Origin: CAWCUK01 sp963798775
Lineage (GTDB): Bacteria; Bacteroidota; Ignavibacteria; Ignavibacteriales; Ignavibacteriaceae
Assembly (NCBI GenBank): GCA_963798775.1
Contig: CAWCUK010000001.1
Coordinates: 1,488,001-1,552,000, forward strand
DNA: 64,000 bases
Direction: 5' to 3'
Part shown: positions 6,883 to 15,886 of the stretch, in pieces
How positions within the stretch are numbered: position 1 is the first letter of the stretch
How the letters are laid out: every line of letters starts with the position of its first letter
Made by a program: the position numbers and the translations under genes
Notes under the pieces: model-generated
The model's input: the letters and a program-made list of their open reading frames with translations, nothing else
The model's database searches: none
Told to the model about the DNA's origin: nothing

Positions 6883-9055
6883 AAATAATCATCAGGAGAA
6901 GAAATTATATATCCAGCTTTACAGTATTCACGGACTTATCCGGGGAAACAATCTTGAATTGGGAAGAGATGCCGATACCGGCGGACAAACAAAATATGTT
7001 CTTGAACTTGCCACGGCTTTGAGCGAAGATCCGCGGGTAGAAAAAGTTGAACTGATTACCAGGCAAATAAAAGATAAAAATGTTTCTTCTGATTACGCGC
7101 AGAAAGAAGAAAAAATAAATGAAAAGTTCAGCATTATCCGTATCCGCGCGGGCGGCGGAAAATATCTTCGAAAGGAAATATTGTGGAATCATCTTGAAGA
7201 GTTTGTTGATAAAAGCATAAAGTATATTAAATCTGTCGGAAGAATGCCCGATATAATTCATAGCCATTATGCCGATGCGGGTTATGTTTGCAGCGAGTTA
7301 ACTAAATTTTTTGGAATTCCTTTTATTCATACCGGACACTCGCTGGGGCGGGATAAATTTAGAAAACTTTTAAATGAAGGATTATCGGAAAAAGAAATTG
7401 ACAAACGCTACCACATAAAACATAGAATTGAAGTTGAAGAAAATATTATTCATTTTGCCGATCTTATTGTAACAAGCACGCATCAAGAGATAGATAAGCA
7501 ATACGGCGATTATAATAATACTGAACTTGAAAAATTCCGCGTGATTCCTCCCGGAATTAATTTAGATAAATTTTATCCCTACTATCAAACTAACCAGCAT
7601 CTGGAAGAAGCTGAAAAAGTAAAAACAATGATTTATGAAAAGCTCATAAACTTTTTTGTTGAAGTGGATAAACCATTAATACTTACAGTTTGCCGGCCGG
7701 ATAAAAGGAAAAATATTTCAGGATTAATAACGGCTTACGGCGAAGATAAAGATCTCCAGAGAAAAGCTAACCTCGCAATTTTTGCCGGTATAAGAAAAGA
7801 CATTCAAGAAATGCCGGATAACGAGCGTGAAGTGCTTACGGAAATTTTACTGCTGATGGATAAATATAATTTATACGGAAAAATGGCAATTCCAAAACGG
7901 CACGATACGCAACACGAAGTTCCGCAGCTTTATAGAATAGCCGCTGAAATGCGGGGTATTTTTGTAAACGCCGCTTTAACAGAACCATTCGGATTAACAA
8001 TTATTGAAGCAGCCGCTTCCGGTATTCCCGTTGTAGCAACCGATGACGGCGGGCCGCGCGATATAATTAAAAATTGTAAAAATGGGGTTTTAGTCGATGT
8101 TTCAGAGCCGAAAAATGTTTCCGCCGCTTTATGCAGAATTTTTGATAACAAAAACTTATGGCGTGAATATTCGGAGAACGGCATAAATAATATTGAAAAA
8201 TATTATACATGGAAAGCCCATACGGATACATATTTGGAAGCGGTTGAAGAAGTAATTTCTCATGAAAGAGTTAAAAGAAATACTTTCCCCGCTGTCGGAA
8301 GAAAATTGTTTAATGTAGAAAAAATGATAATTACGGATATTGATCATACTTTGCTGGGCGATAATGAAGGTCTTGAAGAATTTAAACAACTTCTTCAAAC
8401 TATTGATAAAAATATCGGTTTTGCTGTTGCAACCGGCAGAACGGTTGAATCGGCGTTTAATGTTCTTAAAGAAAATAATGTCCCTTATCCGGATCTTATT
8501 ATTTCTTCGGTTGGATCAGAAATTTACTACGATTATAAAGGCGAACTGATCTATTCGAAAGGCTGGGACGCTCATATTTCTAATCAATGGCACAGGAAGA
8601 AAATTTGCAATCTGCTCTCACAGTTAGATTTCCTTGAATATCAGGAAGAACAAACACAGCGAAAATTTAAAATAAGTTATTATATGCGACCGGTGCAGGA
8701 ACATCTTGAAAAAGTAAAAGAGATTCTCATCAAAAATAGATTAAAAGCAAATGTTATTTTTAGTCACGGGCAATTTCTTGATATTCTTCCTTACCGCGCC
8801 TCAAAAGGGAAAGCGATAAGATATTTGTGTTATAGATGGAATGTTCCTTATGAGAATATTTTAGTGGCCGGCGATTCCGGCAATGATGAAGAAATGCTTA
8901 AAGGAGAACTGCTTGGCGTTGTTGTATCAAATTTTAGCGAAGAGTTAAACAAATTAAAAGGAAGCAAAAGAGTTTATTTTGCCGAGAGGCCCTGTGCCGG
9001 CGGTATAATGGATGGTATAAAATATTACGGATTTTTAAATGACGGAAAGGAATAG
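6872..9055 (+). CDS. sucrose-phosphate synthase fused to sucrose-6-phosphate phosphatase
   Basis: A bifunctional 727-residue protein. Residues ~10-465 are a GT4 glycosyltransferase with sucrose-phosphate synthase hallmarks: LYSIHGLIRGNNLELGRDADTGGQTKYVLEL, HSHYADAGYV, HTGHSLGRDK and the donor-site motif EPFGLTIIEAAASGIPVVATDDGGPRD. Residues ~480-720 are a HAD phosphatase with nucleophile motif DID (Asp489/Asp491) in MIITDIDHTLLGD and a late VAGDSGNDEEML metal loop. Together they would make sucrose from a nucleoside-diphosphate-glucose and fructose-6-phosphate. The fused layout resembles cyanobacterial and plant enzymes, where the phosphatase domain is often inactive. Here the HAD motifs look intact, so the enzyme may be truly bifunctional. 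Confidence 0.92.
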   Translation: MKNKNNHQEKKLYIQLYSIHGLIRGNNLELGRDADTGGQTKYVLELATALSEDPRVEKVELITRQIKDKNVSSDYAQKEEKINEKFSIIRIRAGGGKYLRKEILWNHLEEFVDKSIKYIKSVGRMPDIIHSHYADAGYVCSELTKFFGIPFIHTGHSLGRDKFRKLLNEGLSEKEIDKRYHIKHRIEVEENIIHFADLIVTSTHQEIDKQYGDYNNTELEKFRVIPPGINLDKFYPYYQTNQHLEEAEKVKTMIYEKLINFFVEVDKPLILTVCRPDKRKNISGLITAYGEDKDLQRKANLAIFAGIRKDIQEMPDNEREVLTEILLLMDKYNLYGKMAIPKRHDTQHEVPQLYRIAAEMRGIFVNAALTEPFGLTIIEAAASGIPVVATDDGGPRDIIKNCKNGVLVDVSEPKNVSAALCRIFDNKNLWREYSENGINNIEKYYTWKAHTDTYLEAVEEVISHERVKRNTFPAVGRKLFNVEKMIITDIDHTLLGDNEGLEEFKQLLQTIDKNIGFAVATGRTVESAFNVLKENNVPYPDLIISSVGSEIYYDYKGELIYSKGWDAHISNQWHRKKICNLLSQLDFLEYQEEQTQRKFKISYYMRPVQEHLEKVKEILIKNRLKANVIFSHGQFLDILPYRASKGKAIRYLCYRWNVPYENILVAGDSGNDEEMLKGELLGVVVSNFSEELNKLKGSKRVYFAERPCAGGIMDGIKYYGFLNDGKE

Positions 9056-9057
9056 TT

Positions 9058-10764
9058 TTGAATAAAAAGATAAGAGAACTTATTGAAAATAATACAAAAG
9101 ATTTTTTTAGATATTTAGACAGAGTTTGTAAACATGAACATAAATTATTAGTTAAGGGAAATCTACTTGAAATTCTTGAAGATTTTAAAAAAGACCACCA
9201 TAAAGGTTTAGAAGAAATTGAAGAAATTTTAACAAAGGTTACCGAATCGGTGACAGTCGGCGGAAATATTTATTTTGAATTGCGCGAAAAAATAGGAGAT
9301 TCAGATTTTTATTTATTTAATGTTGAAAGCCGATGTTTTGAGGAAATAAGCGCCGATCAATATTTAAAAGAAAAAGAATTTTTTATCGATCCGAATCATC
9401 CTTTCGATATGCCGACGCTTAATTTTAAAACTTTTTACGATAAATTCCCCAGCGTTAGAGAGTATAAAAGTATCGGCCGCGGAGTTGAATATCTTAATCG
9501 TTATTTATCAAGTAACATGTTTACTAATCCTGAAAAGTTTAGAAAAGCTTTATTCGATTTCCTGTTCCTTCATAAATATAACGGACAGCAACTAATCTTA
9601 AATGAAAGAATAAAAAATCCTGACCAGCTAAGCGGCAGTATAGATAAAGCGTTAAGTTTTTTAAGGAAGAAAGATGAAGATGAATCTTACCTGCTCTTTA
9701 AGCATGATTTACAAAGTTTAGGATTTGAACCGGGATTGGGAAATACGGCGGCAAGAATTATTGAAGGATTAGAAGAACTTGAGCAGCTTTTACTTTCTCC
9801 CGACCATGAAGCTTTGAAAAATTTCCTTTCAAGAATTCCCATGATATTCAATATTGTTGTTGTTTCTTCACACGGTTATTTCGGGCAGGAAGGAGTTCTT
9901 GGTTTACCCGATACGGGCGGCCAAGTTGTTTATATTCTTGATCAAGTAAAGGCGCTTGAAAAAGAAATGATACATTCTTTAGAACAAGCCGGACTTGACG
10001 CGGTTCCGAAAATAATAATTTTAACACGACTAATTCCAAATGCCGGCGGAACAAGAGCAAACCAAAGATTAGAGAAAGTACATGAAACAAATAATGTTTG
10101 GATTTTAAGAGTTCCCTTCAGAACTCATAATCAAAAAATAACGGATAATTGGATTTCCCGTTTCGAAATTTGGCCTTACCTGGAAGAATTCGCCGAAGAT
10201 TCGTATAAAGAATTAATGGTTGAATTCGGACGCCGCCCAGATTTTATAATCGGAAATTACAGCGACGGAAATATGGTCGCTTATATTTTATCAAAAAAAC
10301 TTGGAGTTACGCAGGCAATAATCGCGCACGCTTTGGAGAAAAGTAAATACTTGTACAGCGCTTTATACTGGAAAAATCTGGAAGAACAGTATCATTTTTC
10401 TTCGCATTTTACAGCCGATTTAATCGCGATGAATTCGGCAAATTTTATTGTTACTTCAACTTATCAGGAAATTGCGGGAACCGATGAAAGCATCGGACAA
10501 TATGAATCCTATGAAAACTATACTATGCCGGGCTTATACAGAGTTAAAGGAGGAATAAATCTGTTCCATCCAAAATTTAATATTGTACCGCCCGGAGTTA
10601 ATAAAGAAGTTTACTTTCCTTACACAAATAAATCGGAAAGATTACATGAAACGCGGGAAGAGCTTGAAAAATTAATATTTCGAAAACAAAGAGGATCCGG
10701 ATGTTGTGGGAACGCTGAAAAATCCAAAGTTAATGCCGATATTTTCTTTGGCAAGATTAGATAA
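9058..10764 (+). CDS. sucrose synthase, N-terminal part (frameshifted near 10690)
   Basis: Sucrose synthase reversibly cleaves sucrose with a nucleoside diphosphate into NDP-glucose and fructose. This part has the N-terminal regulatory region and the first half of the GT4 catalytic unit: SSHGYFGQEGVLGLPDTGGQVVYILDQVKALE, TRLIPNAGGT, FIIGNYSDGNMVAYIL, AHALEKSKY, and FNIVPPGVNKEVYFPY. The start is a TTG two bases after the upstream stop, with ribosome site GGAAAGG. After RKQ the frame turns into about 24 meaningless residues. The true continuation, EDPDVVGTLKNP, is in the next frame from 10691. Read through one extra base, 9058-11449 gives about 796 residues, the normal size. Confidence 0.9.
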   Translation: MNKKIRELIENNTKDFFRYLDRVCKHEHKLLVKGNLLEILEDFKKDHHKGLEEIEEILTKVTESVTVGGNIYFELREKIGDSDFYLFNVESRCFEEISADQYLKEKEFFIDPNHPFDMPTLNFKTFYDKFPSVREYKSIGRGVEYLNRYLSSNMFTNPEKFRKALFDFLFLHKYNGQQLILNERIKNPDQLSGSIDKALSFLRKKDEDESYLLFKHDLQSLGFEPGLGNTAARIIEGLEELEQLLLSPDHEALKNFLSRIPMIFNIVVVSSHGYFGQEGVLGLPDTGGQVVYILDQVKALEKEMIHSLEQAGLDAVPKIIILTRLIPNAGGTRANQRLEKVHETNNVWILRVPFRTHNQKITDNWISRFEIWPYLEEFAEDSYKELMVEFGRRPDFIIGNYSDGNMVAYILSKKLGVTQAIIAHALEKSKYLYSALYWKNLEEQYHFSSHFTADLIAMNSANFIVTSTYQEIAGTDESIGQYESYENYTMPGLYRVKGGINLFHPKFNIVPPGVNKEVYFPYTNKSERLHETREELEKLIFRKQRGSGCCGNAEKSKVNADIFFGKIR

Positions 10765-11449
10765 AATTAAAAATTTAACTTCTCTCGTAAAATGGTTCGG
10801 GGAAAGCAAAGAACTTCAAAAGGAGGCGAATTTAATTATTGTTGCCGGAAATGTTGATGCAAATAAATCGAATGATGAAGAGGAAAAAGAGCAGATTCGT
10901 TTAATGCACGAATTAATAAATAAATATAATATCGACGATAAAATAAAATGGATAGGAAAATTATTCCGTAAAGATCAGACAGGAGAAGTTTACAGATTAA
11001 TCGCGGATCATAAAGGAATATTTGTTCAGCCGGCTTTATTTGAAGGATTCGGTTTAACGGTGCTGGAGGCAATGCGTTCCGGACTTCCGGTGTTTGCAAC
11101 CTTGTACGGCGGCCCTTTAGAAATTATTCAAGATACAAAATCCGGTTTTCATATCGATCCAATAAACGGAAAAGAAGCAACCGCAAAAATATTAGATTTT
11201 ATAAAGAAGTGTAAAAAAGATAATCATGCATGGAGCAAGATTTCCCACAACGCGATTAAAAGAGTTGATACCGCGTTTAACTGGGAAATTTACGCATCTA
11301 AATTATTGTCTCTCGCCAAAATCTACGGCTTCTGGAAGTTTACAACCAATATAGAAATGGAAGAAATGAATGCTTATTTGGATGTAATTTATCATCTTCT
11401 TTATAAGCCAAAAGCAATGCAGATTTTAGATAAACACAATAAACAGTAG
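10706..11449 (+). CDS. sucrose synthase, C-terminal part (downstream of the frameshift)
   Basis: This is the second half of the catalytic domain. It holds MPIFSLARLDKIKNLTSLVKWFG, the donor-site segment LFEGFGLTVLEAMRSGLPVFATLYGGP (the E-x7-E motif of GT4 enzymes) and the helical C-terminus LAKIYGFWKF. The apparent GTG start at 10706 has no ribosome site and lies inside the family core, so it is not an independent gene. It should be joined to the 9058 frame by removing one A from the AAA at 10688-10690. If the frameshift is real, neither half should be active, because the donor-binding residues are separated from the acceptor domain. Confidence 0.88.
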   Translation: MGTLKNPKLMPIFSLARLDKIKNLTSLVKWFGESKELQKEANLIIVAGNVDANKSNDEEEKEQIRLMHELINKYNIDDKIKWIGKLFRKDQTGEVYRLIADHKGIFVQPALFEGFGLTVLEAMRSGLPVFATLYGGPLEIIQDTKSGFHIDPINGKEATAKILDFIKKCKKDNHAWSKISHNAIKRVDTAFNWEIYASKLLSLAKIYGFWKFTTNIEMEEMNAYLDVIYHLLYKPKAMQILDKHNKQ

Positions 11450-11475
11450 TATAAGATTATTAAAGTGAGAATAGG

Positions 11476-11507
11476 AAAAGGGACAGGAAATATTCTGTCC
11501 CTTTTTT
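11476..11507. terminator. strong bidirectional terminator between the sucrose operon and T9SS gene
   Basis: AAAAGGGACAG (11476-11486) pairs with CTGTCCCTTTT (11495-11505), with an 8-nt loop, flanked by A-run on the left and T-run on the right. It can end both the rightward sucrose operon and the leftward gene ending at 11520. Confidence 0.9.
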
Positions 11508-11519
11508 ATTGAGGTAATT

Positions 11520-13187
11520 TTATTTTAAAAGAATCATTTTTTTTGTTGCCGTAAAACTTCCGGCTTTTAATTGATATATATAAACACCGGAAGGAAAATT
11601 TTTGCTGTTAAAATCTATGCTGTAATTGCCGGATTGTTTTTCTTCGTTAACCAAACTTGCGACTTCTTTCCCGAGAATATCAAATACTTTTAAAGTAACA
11701 TACGCCGGTTTGGCAATATTGTATTTAATTTTAGTTGCCGGATTAAACGGGTTAGGATAATTCTGCGATAATTCAAAATTATCCGGTGCCGAAATTTTAT
11801 CATCAACTGAAACAAGAAAATTCTGGTAATAAAAATATTGTACATATGAGGCCTTCGCTTGTAACTCGGCAACACTCTGAATATTATCTGTTCCTTTAGC
11901 CATAAAAATTGCGATTACAACTTCTTGTGTATCGCCCGGCGCCATATTGAAAGGTCCGCTATCCATTAAATATCTTCTATCTCCAGCAGAGGGCCCGGAA
12001 GGCCAGCCGCTTCCTTCGTACCAGCCCGTTTCACCTACAGGATCTCCGGGTACACTATAGCAAGTTGGAAAACCTTGAACGGGATCAAAATATGTGCTCC
12101 CGCTTCCCGTTCTACCTCTCAAATTGTTATATATTTCTTTATTGCTCCCGGATTTTCCTATTTCAACATCTTTATAAGTAGAACTGTTGCCGCCGATATA
12201 AAGGTTAAATCCTGACATCGGTAAGTTTTTATATCCTTTTATGACAGTATTGTTAAAAATAGCCTCGTCATCAACATTAGCCGGAATTATTGGAGTCTGC
12301 ACAAATTTATGTCCAACTGCCGGCACAGGCGAACCATAAACATCATCAGTGTTGCTGCTGTTGTATGTATACCCTAAGTATAAGGTTGTATCGCAGCCGG
12401 TATAATCATCTCCTGCAAAACCTAAATCATCATCGGTAAAATACCCGAAGTACATATCTTTTATGTTATATTTCCCTTTATTTATCAGCTTATATTTTTT
12501 GAATACAACATCTTTCATATTTTCGTCATTGTTAAAAGCATAAACAGTTAACTGCTGTTCTATTCCCATAGGCAGAGAATAAAACAAATTAATAGTTTTG
12601 CTTGTATCTAAATCGTTGGAAACGCACCAAAGAGTTTCATCTCCTACGAATTTTGGTTTATCAACTCCTCTTGTAAAAATTCCGTCTTGGTCAACATCTA
12701 CATAAGGCGCGCCTTCATCGGCCGGCCATTCATTGTAATCTTTTCCGTATTGATCTTTTTCCGGCCCGGGAGAAAGATCTTCCCAGCCTTTTTTTATTTT
12801 ATAAACTCTATATTTTTCATCTGCCGGATTCGCGGCGGAACCATTTTCTAAGATCGGACCGGCCTGTAATCCATGGCGATAAGTACTTCCTCCGGCTCTT
12901 ATTTCAGGGCCTACTGTTCCTCCCCAAACTAATCCATCTTCATAAATGGAAGTTTGTGTAGCGTTTATTCCTCCCGGCCAATAAAAACCATTGCCGTCTG
13001 TTCTCGGATCATGGGAACCATCTCCGTTATTTGAAATCCACATATATACTTGATTTACCGCTATATAATTATAATTGTCTGTTGATGTAGGTTTATCTTT
13101 TTTGTGATTGCCGCTATTAAAACCAAGCGCAGAAAAAGACATTAAAATGCAAAATATACAAATGGCAGGTAATGAATTTTTATTCAC
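11520..13187 (-). CDS. secreted protein with T9SS type A sorting domain (paralogue 1)
   Basis: A 555-residue exported protein with an N-terminal signal peptide. A long central region carries repeated Asn/Gly/Asp-rich motifs (VYMWISNNGDGSHDP, DVDQDGIFTRG, DDDLGFAGDDYTGCDT) that look calcium-binding or beta-helical. The last ~80 residues form the Por secretion tail, starting SQNYPNPFNPATKIKYNI and ending SGVYIYQLKAGSFTATKKMILLK. That tail directs transport by the type IX secretion system and surface anchoring. The start is GTG, supported by a GGGGG ribosome site. Passenger function is unknown. It is a tandem paralogue of the gene at 13250-14881. Confidence 0.85.
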   Translation of the reverse strand: MNKNSLPAICIFCILMSFSALGFNSGNHKKDKPTSTDNYNYIAVNQVYMWISNNGDGSHDPRTDGNGFYWPGGINATQTSIYEDGLVWGGTVGPEIRAGGSTYRHGLQAGPILENGSAANPADEKYRVYKIKKGWEDLSPGPEKDQYGKDYNEWPADEGAPYVDVDQDGIFTRGVDKPKFVGDETLWCVSNDLDTSKTINLFYSLPMGIEQQLTVYAFNNDENMKDVVFKKYKLINKGKYNIKDMYFGYFTDDDLGFAGDDYTGCDTTLYLGYTYNSSNTDDVYGSPVPAVGHKFVQTPIIPANVDDEAIFNNTVIKGYKNLPMSGFNLYIGGNSSTYKDVEIGKSGSNKEIYNNLRGRTGSGSTYFDPVQGFPTCYSVPGDPVGETGWYEGSGWPSGPSAGDRRYLMDSGPFNMAPGDTQEVVIAIFMAKGTDNIQSVAELQAKASYVQYFYYQNFLVSVDDKISAPDNFELSQNYPNPFNPATKIKYNIAKPAYVTLKVFDILGKEVASLVNEEKQSGNYSIDFNSKNFPSGVYIYQLKAGSFTATKKMILLK

Positions 13188-13249
13188 TTGTGCCCCCGTG
13201 TTATGTTGAAAAATTTTTTTGGTAAAATAAGAAATTTTGTATTTAGTAA

Positions 13250-14881
13250 CTATTTTATTAGCATCATTTTTTTTGATTCCAAATAATTTCCCGCTCTTAA
13301 TTGATAAATATAAAATCCCGAGACCAGTTTACTTCCGTCGAATGTAATTGTATAATTCCCGCTGTTTTGTTTTTGGTTAATTAGTCTTGTTATTTCCTTG
13401 CCTAGAATATCAAATACTATAATTTGTACAAAACTTTCTTCCGCTAAATTATATTGAATTATTGTAGAAGGATTAAACGGATTAGGATAATTCTGCGAAA
13501 GTGAGAAATTTTTAAGGAGAGAAGATTTATTATTTTCAACTGTAACAGGAATATCTTTTCCATAATAGAAATTCCTAATATTGGCGGCGCTTTTTTTAAG
13601 TTCGGTTACGCTGTTTAAATTTGAATTACCCTGAGCCATTAAAATAGCAATAACAACTTCTTGAGTATCGCCGGGTGCCATAATTAATGGCCCTGCGGTT
13701 AGAGAGTTATATCTGTCTCCCGGAGCAAATCCGCCCGGCCAGCCTTTTCCTTCGTACCAACCGGTTCCTTCTTCCGGATCTCCTGATAAGCAATATTTTG
13801 TTGTATCATTGGTATTCGGATCAATATAAGGCATTCCGTTATTTGCTAATCCGTGCATGTTATTGTAAAATACTTTTGCTCCTTCAATTCCATAAGAAGG
13901 AGAACAGTATGCTTGAGAAACTCCGCACATATACATTGAAAAAGCCGACATATTTAAATTTTTGTAACCATTGTGCCAGCTATTATAAAAAAATGCTGAG
14001 TCAGAAGGATTTCCTATAACATTGGGGCCTTGAATTAGCATGTGCCCTACAGCGGGAGGCTCGCTTCCATAAATTTCATCGCTGGTTCTGCCGTTGTAAG
14101 TGTATCCTAAATTAAGAACTGTGTCGCAGCCGGTATAATCATCAGCAGCATTGCCGAGATCATCATCGGCCCAGTAGGTTAAATACAAGCTGTCGATAAT
14201 ATGATTTCCTTTATTGATGAACTTATATTTTTTGAAAACTACATTCTGAAGAAAAGAAGGAGAATTTTGTCCCCAAACAGTAACTTGAAATTCTAATCCG
14301 GCTTTGGTTAAATCAAACGGCGGATAACTATCCGGGCCGACTAAATCGTTAGCAACGTAAAACAAAACTTCATCGCCTATAAAATCCGGCTGATCGGTTC
14401 CGGGAGTATAGACTCCGTCGCCGTTAAGGTCTTTCCAAGGCGCGCCTAATTCAACAGGCCAATTATTATAGTTATATTCTAAAGAATCCCGCTCATCTCC
14501 GGCAGGTAAAAATTCCCAATCCTTTTTAATTTTCCAAACCTTATATTTGGAATCATTAGGATTTGCGGCACTTCCGTTCGATAAAATCGGACCAGGCTGT
14601 AAACCTTGCCTATAATAATTTCCGTTAACAATTAAAGACTCATTTATTTTTCCGCCGTATATTAAACCATCTTGCATAATGGCATTCTTTGTAGCGTTAT
14701 CACCGCCCGGCCACAAGAATCCCCAATTTTGTGTTTCGGGATTGTTAGAACCGGAGCCATTGTTGCTTATCCACATATTAATTTGATTTGCGGAAATGAA
14801 ATCGCTTTTAACTTCCGTCTGAGGAAGTAAAGGAAAATTTAGCAGTAAAAAAGTAACGGCAAGAAAAAATTTTTTCCCCAT
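13250..14881 (-). CDS. secreted protein with T9SS type A sorting domain (paralogue 2)
   Basis: A 543-residue relative of the downstream neighbour, with the same order throughout. It has the signal peptide (FFLAVTFLLLNFPLLPQ), then INMWISNNGSGSNNPET, GFLWPGGDNAT, RQGLQPGPILSNGSAANPND, DLNGDGVYTPGTDQPDFIGDE, WADDDLGNAADDYTGCDT, and a T9SS tail SQNYPNPFNPSTIIQYNL ending ESKKMMLIK. A good ribosome site (AAGGAGA) marks the ATG. The two genes are 62 bp apart on the same strand and likely arose by duplication. Family members with this WPGG/DDD pattern occur in many Ignavibacteria, but I know of no assigned function. Confidence 0.85.
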   Translation of the reverse strand: MGKKFFLAVTFLLLNFPLLPQTEVKSDFISANQINMWISNNGSGSNNPETQNWGFLWPGGDNATKNAIMQDGLIYGGKINESLIVNGNYYRQGLQPGPILSNGSAANPNDSKYKVWKIKKDWEFLPAGDERDSLEYNYNNWPVELGAPWKDLNGDGVYTPGTDQPDFIGDEVLFYVANDLVGPDSYPPFDLTKAGLEFQVTVWGQNSPSFLQNVVFKKYKFINKGNHIIDSLYLTYWADDDLGNAADDYTGCDTVLNLGYTYNGRTSDEIYGSEPPAVGHMLIQGPNVIGNPSDSAFFYNSWHNGYKNLNMSAFSMYMCGVSQAYCSPSYGIEGAKVFYNNMHGLANNGMPYIDPNTNDTTKYCLSGDPEEGTGWYEGKGWPGGFAPGDRYNSLTAGPLIMAPGDTQEVVIAILMAQGNSNLNSVTELKKSAANIRNFYYGKDIPVTVENNKSSLLKNFSLSQNYPNPFNPSTIIQYNLAEESFVQIIVFDILGKEITRLINQKQNSGNYTITFDGSKLVSGFYIYQLRAGNYLESKKMMLIK

Positions 14882-15052
14882 TTCAGTTCTCCTTTCCTTT
14901 TAGATAGTAAATCCCGGAAAAAGTAGAACATATTTAATTCATAAAATAATGTAATATTTTTTCATAAAACTTGTAATGGAAATTTATTAAAATTTTCCAC
15001 CGCTATGTTTACAATCATTAATTCACTTTAAAGAAGTATTATTTTTAAAAAT

Positions 15053-15805
15053 ATGATTCTGCAAAAAAAAGCATATTTTCGGTTTTATGAAGAATTAAAT
15101 GATTTCCTAGCCGAAGAAAAAAGGAAAATTAAATTTGAATATAAATTTTTCGGCCGCGCTTCTGTTAAAGATATGATAGAAGCGCTGGGAGTGCCGCATA
15201 CCGAAGTTGATTTAATTTTAGTTAATGGTAAGTCTGTTGATTTTCCTCATATTGTAAAAGATGAAGATGAAATAAGTGTTTACCCGGAATTTGAATCTTT
15301 TGACATTTCCGAAGTTCAGCATTTACGGCCGGAACCGCTGCGTAATCCTAAATTTATTGCAGATGTTCATCTCGGTACTTTAGCGAGGTATTTAAGAATG
15401 CTGGGAATAGATGTTCTTTATAAAAATGATTTTAAAGATGAGGAAATTGTAAAAATATCATTGGCCGAAAGAAGGGCAATTTTAACTAAGGATAGAGGAA
15501 TTTTAAAACGAAGCGAAGTAACTCACGGTTATTTTGTCAGAAGCGAATTTCCCAAAGAACAATTAAAAGAAGTAATTGAGCGGTTTCATCTTAAAAGTGA
15601 AGTTAAAGAATTCAGCCGCTGCCTTAACTGCAATTCTTTTTTGGAAAAAGCTAACAAGGAAGAAATAACAAATAGAATTCCGCCGAAAGTGGCGCAATAT
15701 CAAGATGAATTTTTTATCTGCAGAAACTGCGATAAAATTTATTGGAAAGGAAGTCATTTCGACAAAATGAAAAAATTGATTGAGGAAGTTTTAAATGAAG
15801 ATTGA
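15053..15805 (+). CDS. Mut7-C RNase domain protein with N-terminal ubiquitin-like domain
   Basis: A 250-residue protein with two parts. Residues 1-90 form a ubiquitin-like (MoaD/ThiS-type) domain in which VNGKSVDFPHIVKDEDEISVYPEF is diagnostic. Residues ~100-245 form the Mut7-C domain, a PIN-type nuclease fold opening FIADVHLGTLARYLRMLGIDVLY, with acidic residues (Asp at DVHLG, KDRGIL) for metal binding. It ends with a zinc ribbon of two CxxC pairs (CLNC ... CRNC). This two-domain layout is a recognised bacterial family, presumed to cleave or process RNA. The target is unknown. It appears to be a single-gene unit. Confidence 0.85.
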   Translation: MILQKKAYFRFYEELNDFLAEEKRKIKFEYKFFGRASVKDMIEALGVPHTEVDLILVNGKSVDFPHIVKDEDEISVYPEFESFDISEVQHLRPEPLRNPKFIADVHLGTLARYLRMLGIDVLYKNDFKDEEIVKISLAERRAILTKDRGILKRSEVTHGYFVRSEFPKEQLKEVIERFHLKSEVKEFSRCLNCNSFLEKANKEEITNRIPPKVAQYQDEFFICRNCDKIYWKGSHFDKMKKLIEEVLNED

Positions 15806-15886
15806 AAGATTATTAAAAAATTAGTTTTTTAGAAATTTATTAAATTTAACGTTAATCTATAATTGCAATATTTATAGGAAAAATAA

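Noticed and set aside
7930..8184. Antisense ORF inside the sucrose-phosphate synthase
   Set aside because: Shadow of a strongly conserved coding stretch (donor-binding region) on the opposite strand.
13687..14019. Plus-strand ORF of 110 codons inside the T9SS paralogue
   Set aside because: It lies wholly within a gene with clear family motifs and starts without a ribosome site.
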